From: Planctomycetia bacterium
GTDB taxonomy: Bacteria; Planctomycetota; Planctomycetia; Pirellulales; Thermoguttaceae
Length of the DNA: 35,581 nucleotides
Direction: 5' to 3'
NCBI GenBank assembly: GCA_030535245.1
Contig: JAUNBJ010000027.1
Location: 1 to 35,581 of the forward strand
A model generated the notes under the pieces. The model was not told the origin of the DNA. It worked only from the letters and a program-made list of their open reading frames with translations, and did no database searches. A program made the position numbers and the translations under genes. This document shows positions 8,116-16,408 of this stretch, one piece after another. Each line of letters begins with the position of its first letter. The first letter of the stretch is position 1.

Positions 8116-9410
8116 TGGATTCTGCCGAATTGTTGGAAAAAGACCGAAAATATCTCTGGCATCCCTACGCGTCGATGAAGGCGGCTTTGCCTGTCAACCC
8201 GGTCGTGGGGGCTTGCGGGACGCGGATTCGCCTGGCCGACGGAACGGAACTCCTCGACGCCCTGTCCAGTTGGTGGTGCGTTTGCCACGGACACAATCGT
8301 TCGGAAATCACGCAAGCCATTCAGGAACAGACCGCTCGGTTCACGCAGGTGATGTTTGCCGGGTTTACCCACGAACCTGCCGTACGGTTGGCGGAAAAAC
8401 TGCTTCGCCGAACACCTGCCGGGCTGGAACGGGTGTTTTACTCCGATTCCGGCTCGGTCAGCGTGGAATGTGCGGTGAAAATGGCGGTTCAGTATCAGGC
8501 GGCCGCAGGGCACCCTCACCGAACCCGTATGGCTACCGTGCGGGGCGGTTATCATGGCGATACGGCCGGAGCGTGGAGTTTAGGCGACCCGGACGCCGTT
8601 CCCCACGCATTTCGGGACGTGACGTTACGGCACTTTTTCGCTCCCAGACCGGAAACGCCGTTCGACGCCGATTGGAATCCTGCCGACTTTGCCCCAATGG
8701 AAACGTTGCTGGAACAGCATGAGCACGAAATCGCCGGTGTGATTCTGGAACCGATATTTCAAGGGGGAAATCGGATGTTTTTTTACCATCCGGAATACCT
8801 GAAAAAGCTCCGGGAAGCGTGCGATCGGTATGGAATCCTCCTCCTTTTCGATGAGGTGGCTACCGGTTTCGGACGGCTCGGAAAGTTCTTTGCGGCGGAA
8901 TTTGCCGGCATTTCTCCGGATATTCTTTGCGTTGGAAAGGGCCTGGTCGGAGGAAGTGTCGGGTTGGCCGCCACGCTGACCACCCCCATCGTCGCCGATA
9001 CGATTGCCGACGGTACGCCTCCCCAGTTTCCCCACGGCCCCACGTTCATGGCCAATCCCGTGGTATGTGCGGCAGGGTGCGCGTCACTGGATTTGTTTGA
9101 CGCGTACGACTGGCAAAAGAACGTTCATGCCATCGAAAAACAACTGACCGAAGAACTGGCCGACCTGCGAAACGCTCCTCAGGTCCGTGACGTCCGGGTT
9201 CTGGGAGCGGTAGGGGTTGTTGAAATGGAGCCAATTCCCACCCCGGGCGAAGTCCAACAGGTCGTGCGGGAAACGGGTGTCTGGCTTCGCCCGTTCGGAA
9301 ACTGGCTCTACACCATGCCCCCGTTCGTCACCACTCCCGACGAGATTCACCAAATCGTTCGGGCTTTCCGGAGAATCATCATGAACGGGAAGAAAACGCT
9401 GCGGGTTTAA
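8112..9410 (+). CDS. bioA: Adenosylmethionine-8-amino-7-oxononanoate aminotransferase
   Basis: 432 aa. This PLP enzyme converts KAPA to 7,8-diaminopelargonate using SAM as amino donor. Recognisable parts are the N-terminal KYLWHPYASM, SSWWCVCHGHN, the PLP-pocket SDSGSVSVECAVKMA, GGYHGDTAGAWSLGD, LLLFDEVATGFGRLG (the PLP-ring Asp), the Schiff-base lysine in CVGKGLVGG, and GPTFMANPVVCAA. The start at 8112 overlaps the bioD stop (ATGATG). A longer open frame reaches back to 7851 but lies inside bioD and is not needed. Gene order B-D-A without bioF or bioC means the early pathway must be encoded elsewhere. The distinction from other class III aminotransferases rests on the WHPY motif and the context. 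Confidence 0.94.
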   Translation: MMDSAELLEKDRKYLWHPYASMKAALPVNPVVGACGTRIRLADGTELLDALSSWWCVCHGHNRSEITQAIQEQTARFTQVMFAGFTHEPAVRLAEKLLRRTPAGLERVFYSDSGSVSVECAVKMAVQYQAAAGHPHRTRMATVRGGYHGDTAGAWSLGDPDAVPHAFRDVTLRHFFAPRPETPFDADWNPADFAPMETLLEQHEHEIAGVILEPIFQGGNRMFFYHPEYLKKLREACDRYGILLLFDEVATGFGRLGKFFAAEFAGISPDILCVGKGLVGGSVGLAATLTTPIVADTIADGTPPQFPHGPTFMANPVVCAAGCASLDLFDAYDWQKNVHAIEKQLTEELADLRNAPQVRDVRVLGAVGVVEMEPIPTPGEVQQVVRETGVWLRPFGNWLYTMPPFVTTPDEIHQIVRAFRRIIMNGKKTLRV

Positions 9411-9660
9411 TGTGGGGTGTTTCTCCGGGAGAGGTTTGCGTGTCTTTTGTTTTGTGGGGAAGGTGGGGGGGGAGGGAACCTTTTCGTATCTTTTGCGTAA
9501 AAGGTGGAGGTGTGGAGAAAAAAGGTGTCTCTTTTTTTCTTTTTGAAGAAATTTGGAAGAATTCCATTGTCTTTTTGGAATTTTCGTGTAAAATGGATGT
9601 TAAGGAGTTTTTTGAGCACTTATGGGAAATTTTGTATTGTGTGATGTAAGGAGTTATGGA
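9411..9660 (+). other. Intergenic region upstream of the DUF1559 gene
   Basis: AT- and T-rich, with a G8 run at 9465-9472. An open frame at 9410-9649 (79 codons) is low in complexity and is not called. The end of the region carries the promoter listed separately and two AAGGAG sites (9602-9607 and 9648-9653). No clear terminator follows bioA. Confidence 0.5.
9567..9594 (+). promoter_or_regulatory. Promoter of the DUF1559 gene
   Basis: TTGTCT (9567-9572), 16 bp, TAAAAT (9589-9594). The same -10 sequence and spacing occur at the surface-protein promoter at 24845. AAGGAG (9648-9653) then precedes the ATG at 9661 by 7 nt. Confidence 0.5.
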
Positions 9661-11079
9661 ATGCGTTTGTGTTCTTTTCATAAAACTTGGGAAAGTGGCA
9701 GTGTATCCCCCGCCACGCACCCGGGGCCGGAGGCCGCAGCCGGTCGTACCGATTCAATAATCGTAGGCGTAGCCGGGCCGGAGGCCGTTCTGAAAGTAAG
9801 AGAGGCCAGAAGCGACAGCGCCTGCCTCACGACGCCACTGGCAATCGGCGGTAGCCGTAGTGTGCCGCCCCGCACCCGGGGCAGGGAGGCCAGAAGCGTT
9901 AGCGCCTGCCTCACGACACCATTGGCAACCGGCGGCAGCCGTAATGTGCCGCCCGCAGCCGGTCGTACCGACTCAATAATCGTAGGCGTAGCCGGGCCGG
10001 AGGCCGTTCGGAAAGTAAGGGAGGCCAGAAGCGCCAGCGCCTGCCTCCCGGAGCGGTTGCAACCGGCGGAAGCCGTAGTGTGCCGGCCGCACCCGGCCTT
10101 TACGTTGGTGGAGTTATTGGTGGTGATAGCGATTATAGGGATGTTGGTTGCGTTATTATTACCGGCGGTGCAGCAGGTGCGTGAGGCGGCGCGTCAGATG
10201 CAGTGTACGAACAAGGTCAAGCAGATTGCGTTGGCGTGTCAGACGTATGCGAGTTCGCATTCGAGCAGTTTTCCGATGGGGGTATTCAAGAACGAGGTGT
10301 CGGGGCATGATACGGGTTACATGGCGACGGGATTTTTTGTGGAGTTGCTTCCGTACATGGAGCAGGACGCGCTTTATCAGATACTGGAGCCGTATATGAA
10401 GGAGAAGACGACGAACGACATTCGATACAGTTCACAGGGGAAGATTGTTTATGACACGGTGGTTTCGGCGTATGTATGTCCATCGTGGCCGGACGATGCG
10501 ATGTTTTCATCGTCGTCGAGTTTACCGACCTACATGCAGGGTGCGATCACGACGTACAGTGGGGTGGGGGGAGTGCTTCGCAAGTCGAGTGAGAAGGACA
10601 AGAATGGCAACACGTATCCGATTCCGACACCGGTTTCGTCGGGTTATGGAAGTCTTCCGCCCAATGGGATGTTTGAGTTTGCCAAGTCGGTGCCGTTTGC
10701 CAAGGTAACGGATGGATTGAGCAACACGTTCATGATTGCGGAGTTTATTCAGCGGGACGAGACGGGGACGTATGCGGTGGCGCCTGGCAACGTGCGGGCG
10801 TGGTTGCTGGGCAGTAATGAGGGGAAGGGGACGTATTCCTACAAAGTGGTAACGAAGGATTATGGCCGTTTCAATCAGCAGGTCAATCGGATGTCCAATG
10901 GAGTTCCTTTCAATTACCTTCCGTTTGGGAGTTTTCACACGGGGGGGGGGAATTTTGGGCGTGCGGATGGGAGTGTATCGTTTGTGTCGGATGAGATTTC
11001 GTACGTGGTTTATGCGAACTTATGTACGCGAGACGGGAAGGAATCTCAGATGGACATGGACATGCTTGAGGATGAATGA
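9661..11079 (+). CDS. DUF1559 prepilin-like protein with repeat-expanded leader
   Basis: 472 aa from the ATG at 9661, chosen for AAGGAG 7 nt upstream; an in-frame ATG at 9622 also has an AAGGAG site, but 14 nt away. The class III signal FTLVELLVVIAIIGMLVALL starts at residue 147, followed by PAVQQVREAARQMQCTNK, the hallmark of the large planctomycete DUF1559 (SBP_bac_10) family. The C-terminal motif SFHTGGGNFGRADGSVSFV is also typical. These proteins are thought to be pseudopilin-like envelope proteins; function is unknown. Normal leaders are short. Here 146 residues precede the cleavage site and are largely translated copies of a dispersed REP-like repeat (REARSxSACL three times). The GGG of the C-terminal motif is encoded in a G10 run (10941-10950). 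Confidence 0.88.
   Translation: MRLCSFHKTWESGSVSPATHPGPEAAAGRTDSIIVGVAGPEAVLKVREARSDSACLTTPLAIGGSRSVPPRTRGREARSVSACLTTPLATGGSRNVPPAAGRTDSIIVGVAGPEAVRKVREARSASACLPERLQPAEAVVCRPHPAFTLVELLVVIAIIGMLVALLLPAVQQVREAARQMQCTNKVKQIALACQTYASSHSSSFPMGVFKNEVSGHDTGYMATGFFVELLPYMEQDALYQILEPYMKEKTTNDIRYSSQGKIVYDTVVSAYVCPSWPDDAMFSSSSSLPTYMQGAITTYSGVGGVLRKSSEKDKNGNTYPIPTPVSSGYGSLPPNGMFEFAKSVPFAKVTDGLSNTFMIAEFIQRDETGTYAVAPGNVRAWLLGSNEGKGTYSYKVVTKDYGRFNQQVNRMSNGVPFNYLPFGSFHTGGGNFGRADGSVSFVSDEISYVVYANLCTRDGKESQMDMDMLEDE
9735..10086. repeat. Cluster of REP-like repeats inside the DUF1559 leader
   Basis: Two unit types are seen. Unit B, beginning GCAGCCGGTCGTACCGA, lies at 9735-9800 and 9954-10019 with two differences in 66 bases. 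Unit A, GAGGCCAGAAGCG..AGCGCCTGCCTC plus ~45 bases, starts at 9802, 9886 and 10021. The order is B-A-A-B-A. Spacings between A units (84 and 135 bases) and between B units (219) are multiples of three, so all copies are read in the same frame. Unit A also occurs at 94-160. Confidence 0.85.
10941..10950 (+). repeat. G10 homopolymer in the DUF1559 C-terminal motif
   Basis: Ten consecutive G encode the end of FHTGGGN. One extra G would lead to a TGA about 18 codons later and remove the normal C-terminus. It is one of only three G runs of ten or more in the window; all three lie in genes for exported proteins. Confidence 0.8.
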
Positions 11080-11136
11080 GTTTAAGGTGGCAGGCGGGGA
11101 GGATTTTCCCGTCTGTTTAACAGAAAGGAAAGCAAC

Positions 11137-11979
11137 ATGGAAAAGTGGCCGGTAGGGGTATTTGCGAGTATCGGGGCGGGTTTGGGCGTTTCGTTGGAGG
11201 TGGTGCGTGAATTGGGGATACAGAGTGTTCAGCTTTGTTGTCCGCACAAGGAGGAGCGAACGGAGGCGAACGCGGCGGCATTTTCTGCTAAAATGCGGGA
11301 GATGGGGGTGACGATTTCGGTGGTATTCTGTGATTTTGAGGGGGAGAGTTACGCTACGATTGCCAAGACGCGGGAGACGATAGGTCTGGTTCCGCCGGAG
11401 TTGCGGGAGTCGCGGAAGGAGGAGATTCGGGAGATTGCCGATTTTGCGAAGTTGTTGGGGTGCGATGCGATTGGAATCCATATTGGTTTTATTCCGCACG
11501 ATGCGGGGAGTGCCGATTATCAGGACCTTGTGAGTGTCATGCGGGAGCTGGCCGAGTACCTGGAAAATCAGGGGCAGCGATTTCATTTGGAGACGGGGCA
11601 GGAAACGGCCGAGATGTTGGAGGGTTTTTTGAACGCGGTGGATCGCAAGAATATTTTCATTAATTTTGATCCGGCGAACATGATCCTTTATGGTTCTGGC
11701 GAACCGATTCCGGCGTTGAAGAAGCTGGGGAAATGGGTACGGAGCTGTCATTGCAAGGATGCGTGCTGGTCGTCGAATCCGAGGGTGGATTGGGGGCGTG
11801 AGGTTCCGTTTGGCACGGGGGATGTCGATGCGCGGCGTTTTCTCCAGACGTTGAAGGAGATTGGCTACGACGGGCCGCTGACGATTGAGCGGGAGATTCC
11901 TGCGGAGCCGGAGCGTCAAAAGGTGGAGATTCAGCAGGGAAAAGCGTTGATCGAATCGTTGAAGAAAGAGATTTTGTAG
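11137..11979 (+). CDS. Sugar phosphate isomerase/epimerase-like TIM barrel
   Basis: 280 aa, a cytosolic protein with no signal peptide, preceded by AGAAAGGAAAGC. It fits the xylose-isomerase-like TIM barrel family (AP_endonuc_2 fold). Likely divalent-metal ligands are in HLETG (Glu), NFDPAN (Asp), SCHCKD (His) and the final IERE (Glu), the usual E-D-H-E set. The family isomerises or epimerises sugars or keto sugars; the substrate cannot be told from the sequence. It is followed closely by two genes for secreted carbohydrate-active proteins, which suggests processing of sugars they release. It starts 57 nt after the DUF1559 stop and could be co-transcribed with it. Confidence 0.85.
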   Translation: MEKWPVGVFASIGAGLGVSLEVVRELGIQSVQLCCPHKEERTEANAAAFSAKMREMGVTISVVFCDFEGESYATIAKTRETIGLVPPELRESRKEEIREIADFAKLLGCDAIGIHIGFIPHDAGSADYQDLVSVMRELAEYLENQGQRFHLETGQETAEMLEGFLNAVDRKNIFINFDPANMILYGSGEPIPALKKLGKWVRSCHCKDACWSSNPRVDWGREVPFGTGDVDARRFLQTLKEIGYDGPLTIEREIPAEPERQKVEIQQGKALIESLKKEIL

Positions 11980-12016
11980 GGCGATTTTGGGAATTTGCAG
12001 GTTCAGGGAGGTAACG

Positions 12017-14698
12017 ATGCGCGGTTTACTGATATGTTTGTGTTGGGCGGCAAGCGGGTTTGCGTTGGCGGAAAACATACGGCTGGAAACGAAATACTTT
12101 GCGGCGGAGGTTTCCGAAGCGGGGCAGGTCGTTTCGGCGGTGGACAAGCGGACGGGGGAGAATCTCCTGAATCGGACGTACGACGCCAATTTCTGCCGCC
12201 TGACCATGAAATCTGGAGAGGGGCCGCAGAAAATCACGTCGGTGACAAAGGACGGGGATACGATTCGCGTCGTGTTTGCCAACGGGGTGGTTTTGGGGTT
12301 GAAATACACGACGGCGGATGCGTATTTCACGTTGGAGGTGGTCTCGCTTTCCGGGGTGGAGGAGCCGCCGTATCTGCTGGAATTTGGGCGTATCTGGACG
12401 GAGCCGGATTACACGAAGCCGGACGCGTTGGGGATTTCGCCGTTGATACTGACCATTCACACGAACGTTTTCGACATGCCGGGAAAGGCGAAGCGTTTGG
12501 GGGGGATGGGGTATGGAAAAATTGGGATTCTGGGAGCGGCCGTGGCGTCGCTGGCCCTGCCGGAAGCGGGGATGCGGGCGGAAATGAAAGCGTTTACCGA
12601 GCGGATTTTGGCTCGGAAGGAAGCGGATTTGGAATATCGCAAGGTGGCACCGCCGGTGAGTCGTTCGGGGGGTGGATTTGCGATGGACATTCCGAAAAAT
12701 TACGGCTCGTACATCATCACGTCGGTTCCGATCAAGGCCGAGGAGGTCGCGGCGTGGGCCGAACACCTTGCTCCGTTTGGCGTGACGCAGATCGATTTTC
12801 ATCAGGGGGTACCGTTTCGGCAGGGGGATTTTGAGTTCCACAAAACCGCGTATCCCAACGGTGTTTCCGACTTTCGCCGCATGACCGACGCGTTGAAAAA
12901 GCATGGCATGATCGCGGGGCTGCATACGTACTCCGAGTTTGTAAGCGGAAGTGAGAACAAGTACCTCTCACCGGTTCCGCATCCCGATTTGGACGTGATG
13001 GATTGGCTGACGCTTGCCGAGGATGTGGACGCGAAAGCAACAGCGTTTTCGGTTTCCGAGAGCACGGAGCATCTTTCGACTGTCGTCGGTTTTGGCGTCC
13101 GAAACAGCCTGTATCTGTGCATCGACGAGGAGATTCTGAAGTTTCAGGAAGTTGGCCCGAATGGGTTCGGCAAAGTGGTTCGCGGAGTTCTGGGGACGGT
13201 GGCGGCACCGCATGCGAAGGGGGCGAAAGTACGTCATCTGACGCAATATTTTAACCGATTTGCCCCCACGCCGGGAAGCGCATTGTTTCTGGAAATCGCC
13301 CGCAACACGGCGAAAACGTACGACGAAGGGGGGTTCAGCATGATTTATCTGGACGCTTTGGACGGTACGCATTCGCTTTTGACCGGCGAGGACAAGCGGC
13401 TTGTCTGGTATTACGACGCCCTGTTTGTGCGGGAACTGCTCGACCATATCACCACCGCCCCGCCGCTTTTGGAGTACAGCACCATGCACGCCAGCCTCTG
13501 GGCCGCCCGCAGTCGCATGGGGGCGTGGGACAGTCCCTCTCGTGGGTATCAGACGTTTTTTGACCGGCACTTCGCTTCCAACGCCCAGACCGCATTGGCC
13601 CGATATTTGCCGGGGCAGATGGGCTGGTTTGCCGTCTGTCCGACGAAAGGGGCGACCGTCGCCGACAACTTCAGCAGCCAGACACTGTTTCGCGAGGATC
13701 TCGAATATCTCGGAGTCAAGGTACTTGCGTGGAACAGCGGTTTGTCGTATCTCGATATTTCCCTCGGCCAGCTGGTGCCGGCGGCGTACCGCAACGGGGA
13801 AATTCTCCAGGCGTTCGATAAATTGCGAAGCACCGCGAAACTTTCCGATGCCGACCGGGAACGGCTGAAAGTGCCCGGAGCGCACTTCCATCGTATCGGC
13901 GACCAGCTGGTGCCGGCGCAGTACGTCTCGAAAATGGAGGGGGGCACGGTGGAGAACCCCTATGCCGACCAGCAACCGTTCCTGCGTCTGGAGAGCCGAC
14001 TTTCCGCCGCCGCGTACGACGCTCCGGAAAATATCGCGTTGGTTGCTTTTGACGAAAACGCCCCGGTGGAAGCGGTCAAGACGAAAACGTTTGAGGAACC
14101 GCTGGACCTTTCCGGGCACCTTGCCATGGGGATGTGGGTGAAAGGGGATGGCGGCGGCCAGTGGCTCAACGTGCGGGTGGAAAGTCCGCACCACCTCACT
14201 TCCGGGTTTGCCGACCATGTGGTTCGGCTGGACTTCACCGGCTGGAAGTATATCCCCCTGATTGAAAATACCAACGGCGAACATCCAGGTCTTGTCTGGC
14301 AGGCCGGGCGCAACGGACTTTACACCGAGTTCCGCCAGCGGGTCTTTTACAACCAGATAGAAAAAGTCCATGTTTTGGTGCAGGGCGAGACGAAAAATCT
14401 TCGCTTCCGCACCCTGAAGGCGATTCCCATCGTCGAGGCCGACCGGGAAAATCCGGCGCTTTCCATCCATGGCCAACGCGTTACGTTCCTTGGAAAAATC
14501 CCCGCCGGCTGCTATGCCGAATGGAATCCCGGAAATCGTGAAATTCCGGTGTGGAATCCACGGGGCGACGTGGTGGGGAAACTGACCGTTTCCGGCGATG
14601 TTCCCAAACTGCGTCAGGGGGCCAATCCGGTCGAGCTTTCGCCGTTTGTCCGCTGGACGTTTGGGGTTTTCGATGCGGAACATGCCATTTCCCTGTAA
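12017..14698 (+). CDS. Large secreted putative glycoside hydrolase, family not recognised
   Basis: 893 aa from the ATG at 12017, which has AGGGAGGT 5 nt upstream; the longer frame from a TTG at 11987 spoils the signal peptide (MRGLLICLCWAASGFALAEN). The N-terminal ~200 residues look beta-rich. Alternating barrel-like segments follow (QIDFHQG 258-264, GLHTY 301-305, MIYLDALDG 442-450). The Asp residues at strand ends suggest a TIM-barrel hydrolase, but no family signature was recognised. At ~335-406 sits a module with LCIDEEILKF and RGVLGTVAAPHAKGAKV, the pattern of a small beta module known from phage and surface proteins, apparently inserted in the barrel. A C-terminal segment (~695-770, LDLSGHLAMGMWVKGDGGG) resembles a carbohydrate-binding beta sandwich. 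The neighbours are a sugar isomerase-like gene and a GH39-like gene. Confidence 0.7.
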   Translation: MRGLLICLCWAASGFALAENIRLETKYFAAEVSEAGQVVSAVDKRTGENLLNRTYDANFCRLTMKSGEGPQKITSVTKDGDTIRVVFANGVVLGLKYTTADAYFTLEVVSLSGVEEPPYLLEFGRIWTEPDYTKPDALGISPLILTIHTNVFDMPGKAKRLGGMGYGKIGILGAAVASLALPEAGMRAEMKAFTERILARKEADLEYRKVAPPVSRSGGGFAMDIPKNYGSYIITSVPIKAEEVAAWAEHLAPFGVTQIDFHQGVPFRQGDFEFHKTAYPNGVSDFRRMTDALKKHGMIAGLHTYSEFVSGSENKYLSPVPHPDLDVMDWLTLAEDVDAKATAFSVSESTEHLSTVVGFGVRNSLYLCIDEEILKFQEVGPNGFGKVVRGVLGTVAAPHAKGAKVRHLTQYFNRFAPTPGSALFLEIARNTAKTYDEGGFSMIYLDALDGTHSLLTGEDKRLVWYYDALFVRELLDHITTAPPLLEYSTMHASLWAARSRMGAWDSPSRGYQTFFDRHFASNAQTALARYLPGQMGWFAVCPTKGATVADNFSSQTLFREDLEYLGVKVLAWNSGLSYLDISLGQLVPAAYRNGEILQAFDKLRSTAKLSDADRERLKVPGAHFHRIGDQLVPAQYVSKMEGGTVENPYADQQPFLRLESRLSAAAYDAPENIALVAFDENAPVEAVKTKTFEEPLDLSGHLAMGMWVKGDGGGQWLNVRVESPHHLTSGFADHVVRLDFTGWKYIPLIENTNGEHPGLVWQAGRNGLYTEFRQRVFYNQIEKVHVLVQGETKNLRFRTLKAIPIVEADRENPALSIHGQRVTFLGKIPAGCYAEWNPGNREIPVWNPRGDVVGKLTVSGDVPKLRQGANPVELSPFVRWTFGVFDAEHAISL

Positions 14699-14737
14699 AA
14701 TTCCTGATTTTCTTCCCCTTTATGAAAGGACCTACCG

Positions 14738-16120
14738 ATGAAAAAGATGCTGTTGCTGGCACTGCTGTGCCTTACCGGACGGGCACTGGCGGAGACGCCC
14801 AGGTTGTCGGTCGATTTCTCCCAACCGGCGGGAACGATTCGAGCCATCCATGGAACCAACCTCTGGTGCCGCCTTTCGGGGGACCGTATTCTGGACCTCA
14901 CACCGGAAACGGTTCGGATGCGATTTCCACTCGTTCGGCTGCACGACGCCCCGCTTTTCAACCCAGGCATGCGTCTGGTCGATACGCAGCACATTTTCGG
15001 CAACATCCACGCCGACCCCAAAGACCCTGCCAATTACTACTTTGAACAGACCGACCACTACATCCGCCGGATTCTGGATAACGGTTCCAAAGTGCTCTAT
15101 CGTCTGGGGAGCAGTATCGAGCATACGCAGGTGAACTACTATGCCAAGCGTCCCGACGATATGGAAAAGTATGCCGAGATCTGTGCGGGGATTGTGCGTC
15201 ACTACAACAACAAGTGGGCGGACGGGCACGAATGGGGCATTGAGTATTGGGAAATCTGGAACGAGCCGAATCTGATCCCGCAGATGTGGAATTTCAAGGA
15301 TTTCCAGACGTATTGTGATTTTTACGTCATCGTGGCCAAACGGTTGCGGGCGGAATTTCCCGACATCAAAATCGGCGGCCCGGCCATCACGTGGGCGGAT
15401 CCCAAGGCGTCCGAAATGCTGATCAAGACGTGCCGCGACGCGGGGGCACCGCTTGACTTTTTCTCGTGGCACTGCTATGCCCGTACCCCTGGTGAACTGC
15501 TCAACCCGCCTGCGAAATTGCGTGCCCTGCTCGACAAGTATGGTTTCACGCAAACGGAGCTGCACCTGAACGAATGGCACTACTTCCCGGCCAAGTGGTC
15601 GGAGATGCACGGACGCGAAGGGGGTTATCAGCGGAAACGGTACTGGCTCAGCGCCCCGGAGGGACTGCACGGTGTGGATGCCGCCGGATTTGTCGGTTAC
15701 GTCCTCAGTCGCTGGCAGGACACGCCGCTTACCATGTCGAATTACTACGCCACCACCTCTCCCGGCTGGGGAATTTTGAATCATGACGGCGAGATTCGTA
15801 AACCGTACTACACGTTCGTCGCGTTTGCCGATCTGGTGAAAAACGCACCGAACCGCGTGAAAACCGAGGGGACGGAAAATCTTTCCCTGTTGGCTGGCAC
15901 GGGCGAAAACGGCGTGAAAATGCTGCTCGTTTCGTCGTGGAAGTGGGATTGCGAATCGTTGGAAATCGCGTTGGGGGGTGTTCCGGAAAGTGGAACCGTC
16001 CGTGTTCGGCGACTGGACGGCACGCATAACGACATGGTGGAAACCGTGAACTATACCGGAAGCGTGTTGAAAATCACCAACGCTCCGGGGTCGTTTGTGC
16101 TGCTGGTGGAGTGGATATAG
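14738..16120 (+). CDS. Secreted clan GH-A glycoside hydrolase, GH39-like (beta-xylosidase type)
   Basis: 460 aa. Signal peptide MKKMLLLALLCLTGRALAE, with GAAAGGA upstream of the ATG. The order of motifs fits a retaining clan-A enzyme: IHGTNLW near the start, RLHDAP (67-72), EIWNEPN (172-178) with acid/base Glu176, WHCYARTP (244-251), and LHLNEWHY (275-282) with nucleophile Glu279. A C-terminal beta domain follows (LLLVSSWKWDC through FVLLVEW). GH39 members are beta-xylosidases, alpha-iduronidases and related enzymes; the exact substrate is not determined and a neighbouring GH-A family is possible. It lies 39 nt after the 893-aa gene and is probably in the same operon. Confidence 0.82.
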   Translation: MKKMLLLALLCLTGRALAETPRLSVDFSQPAGTIRAIHGTNLWCRLSGDRILDLTPETVRMRFPLVRLHDAPLFNPGMRLVDTQHIFGNIHADPKDPANYYFEQTDHYIRRILDNGSKVLYRLGSSIEHTQVNYYAKRPDDMEKYAEICAGIVRHYNNKWADGHEWGIEYWEIWNEPNLIPQMWNFKDFQTYCDFYVIVAKRLRAEFPDIKIGGPAITWADPKASEMLIKTCRDAGAPLDFFSWHCYARTPGELLNPPAKLRALLDKYGFTQTELHLNEWHYFPAKWSEMHGREGGYQRKRYWLSAPEGLHGVDAAGFVGYVLSRWQDTPLTMSNYYATTSPGWGILNHDGEIRKPYYTFVAFADLVKNAPNRVKTEGTENLSLLAGTGENGVKMLLVSSWKWDCESLEIALGGVPESGTVRVRRLDGTHNDMVETVNYTGSVLKITNAPGSFVLLVEWI

Positions 16121-16147
16121 GGAACGTTTGCAAGGATTCGTGGAACC

Positions 16148-16333
16148 ATGAGCGACGAAAAATACCGTTTTGCCATGTGGCTGTTTAACGCAACGTTTGC
16201 GGTGCTGCTGTCGATTCTGCCGATTTTCGGGCTCGTGGTTTTCGCGGGATGGCCGGGGTTCTGCTACGGTGTCGGGATCCTCGTTTTCCTCCTTGTTTAC
16301 AGTCTCTTTACCAAAGTGGATTTTTTCGCCTGA
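16148..16333 (+). CDS. Small two-helix membrane protein
   Basis: 61 aa, MSDEKYRFAMWLFNATFAVL at the start, with two hydrophobic helices (~10-33 and ~37-55) and a short loop GWPGF. AAGGA lies ~11 nt before the ATG and the gene is 27 nt behind the GH39-like gene. Not recognised. The codon pattern (many third-position G or C) agrees with the neighbours, which supports a real gene. The next gene on the minus strand converges 75 bp away. Confidence 0.55.
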   Translation: MSDEKYRFAMWLFNATFAVLLSILPIFGLVVFAGWPGFCYGVGILVFLLVYSLFTKVDFFA

Positions 16334-16408
16334 TTAAAACGTGGCTCCGTGGATTCATGTTTGGGGGCAAATTCCGGTACGCCATTTTGCGGGAAGCCTC
16401 TGACGTCA

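Noticed and set aside
9410..9649. 79-codon frame starting on the bioA stop
   Set aside because: Low-complexity Gly/Phe/Trp-rich sequence over a promoter region, with a G8 run; no ribosome site.
12968..14683. 571-codon open frame opposite the 893-aa gene, and similar long antisense frames at 14732-16027, 11020-12330 and 3952-5127
   Set aside because: They lie over genes with signal peptides, ribosome sites or known motifs and have no motif of their own.
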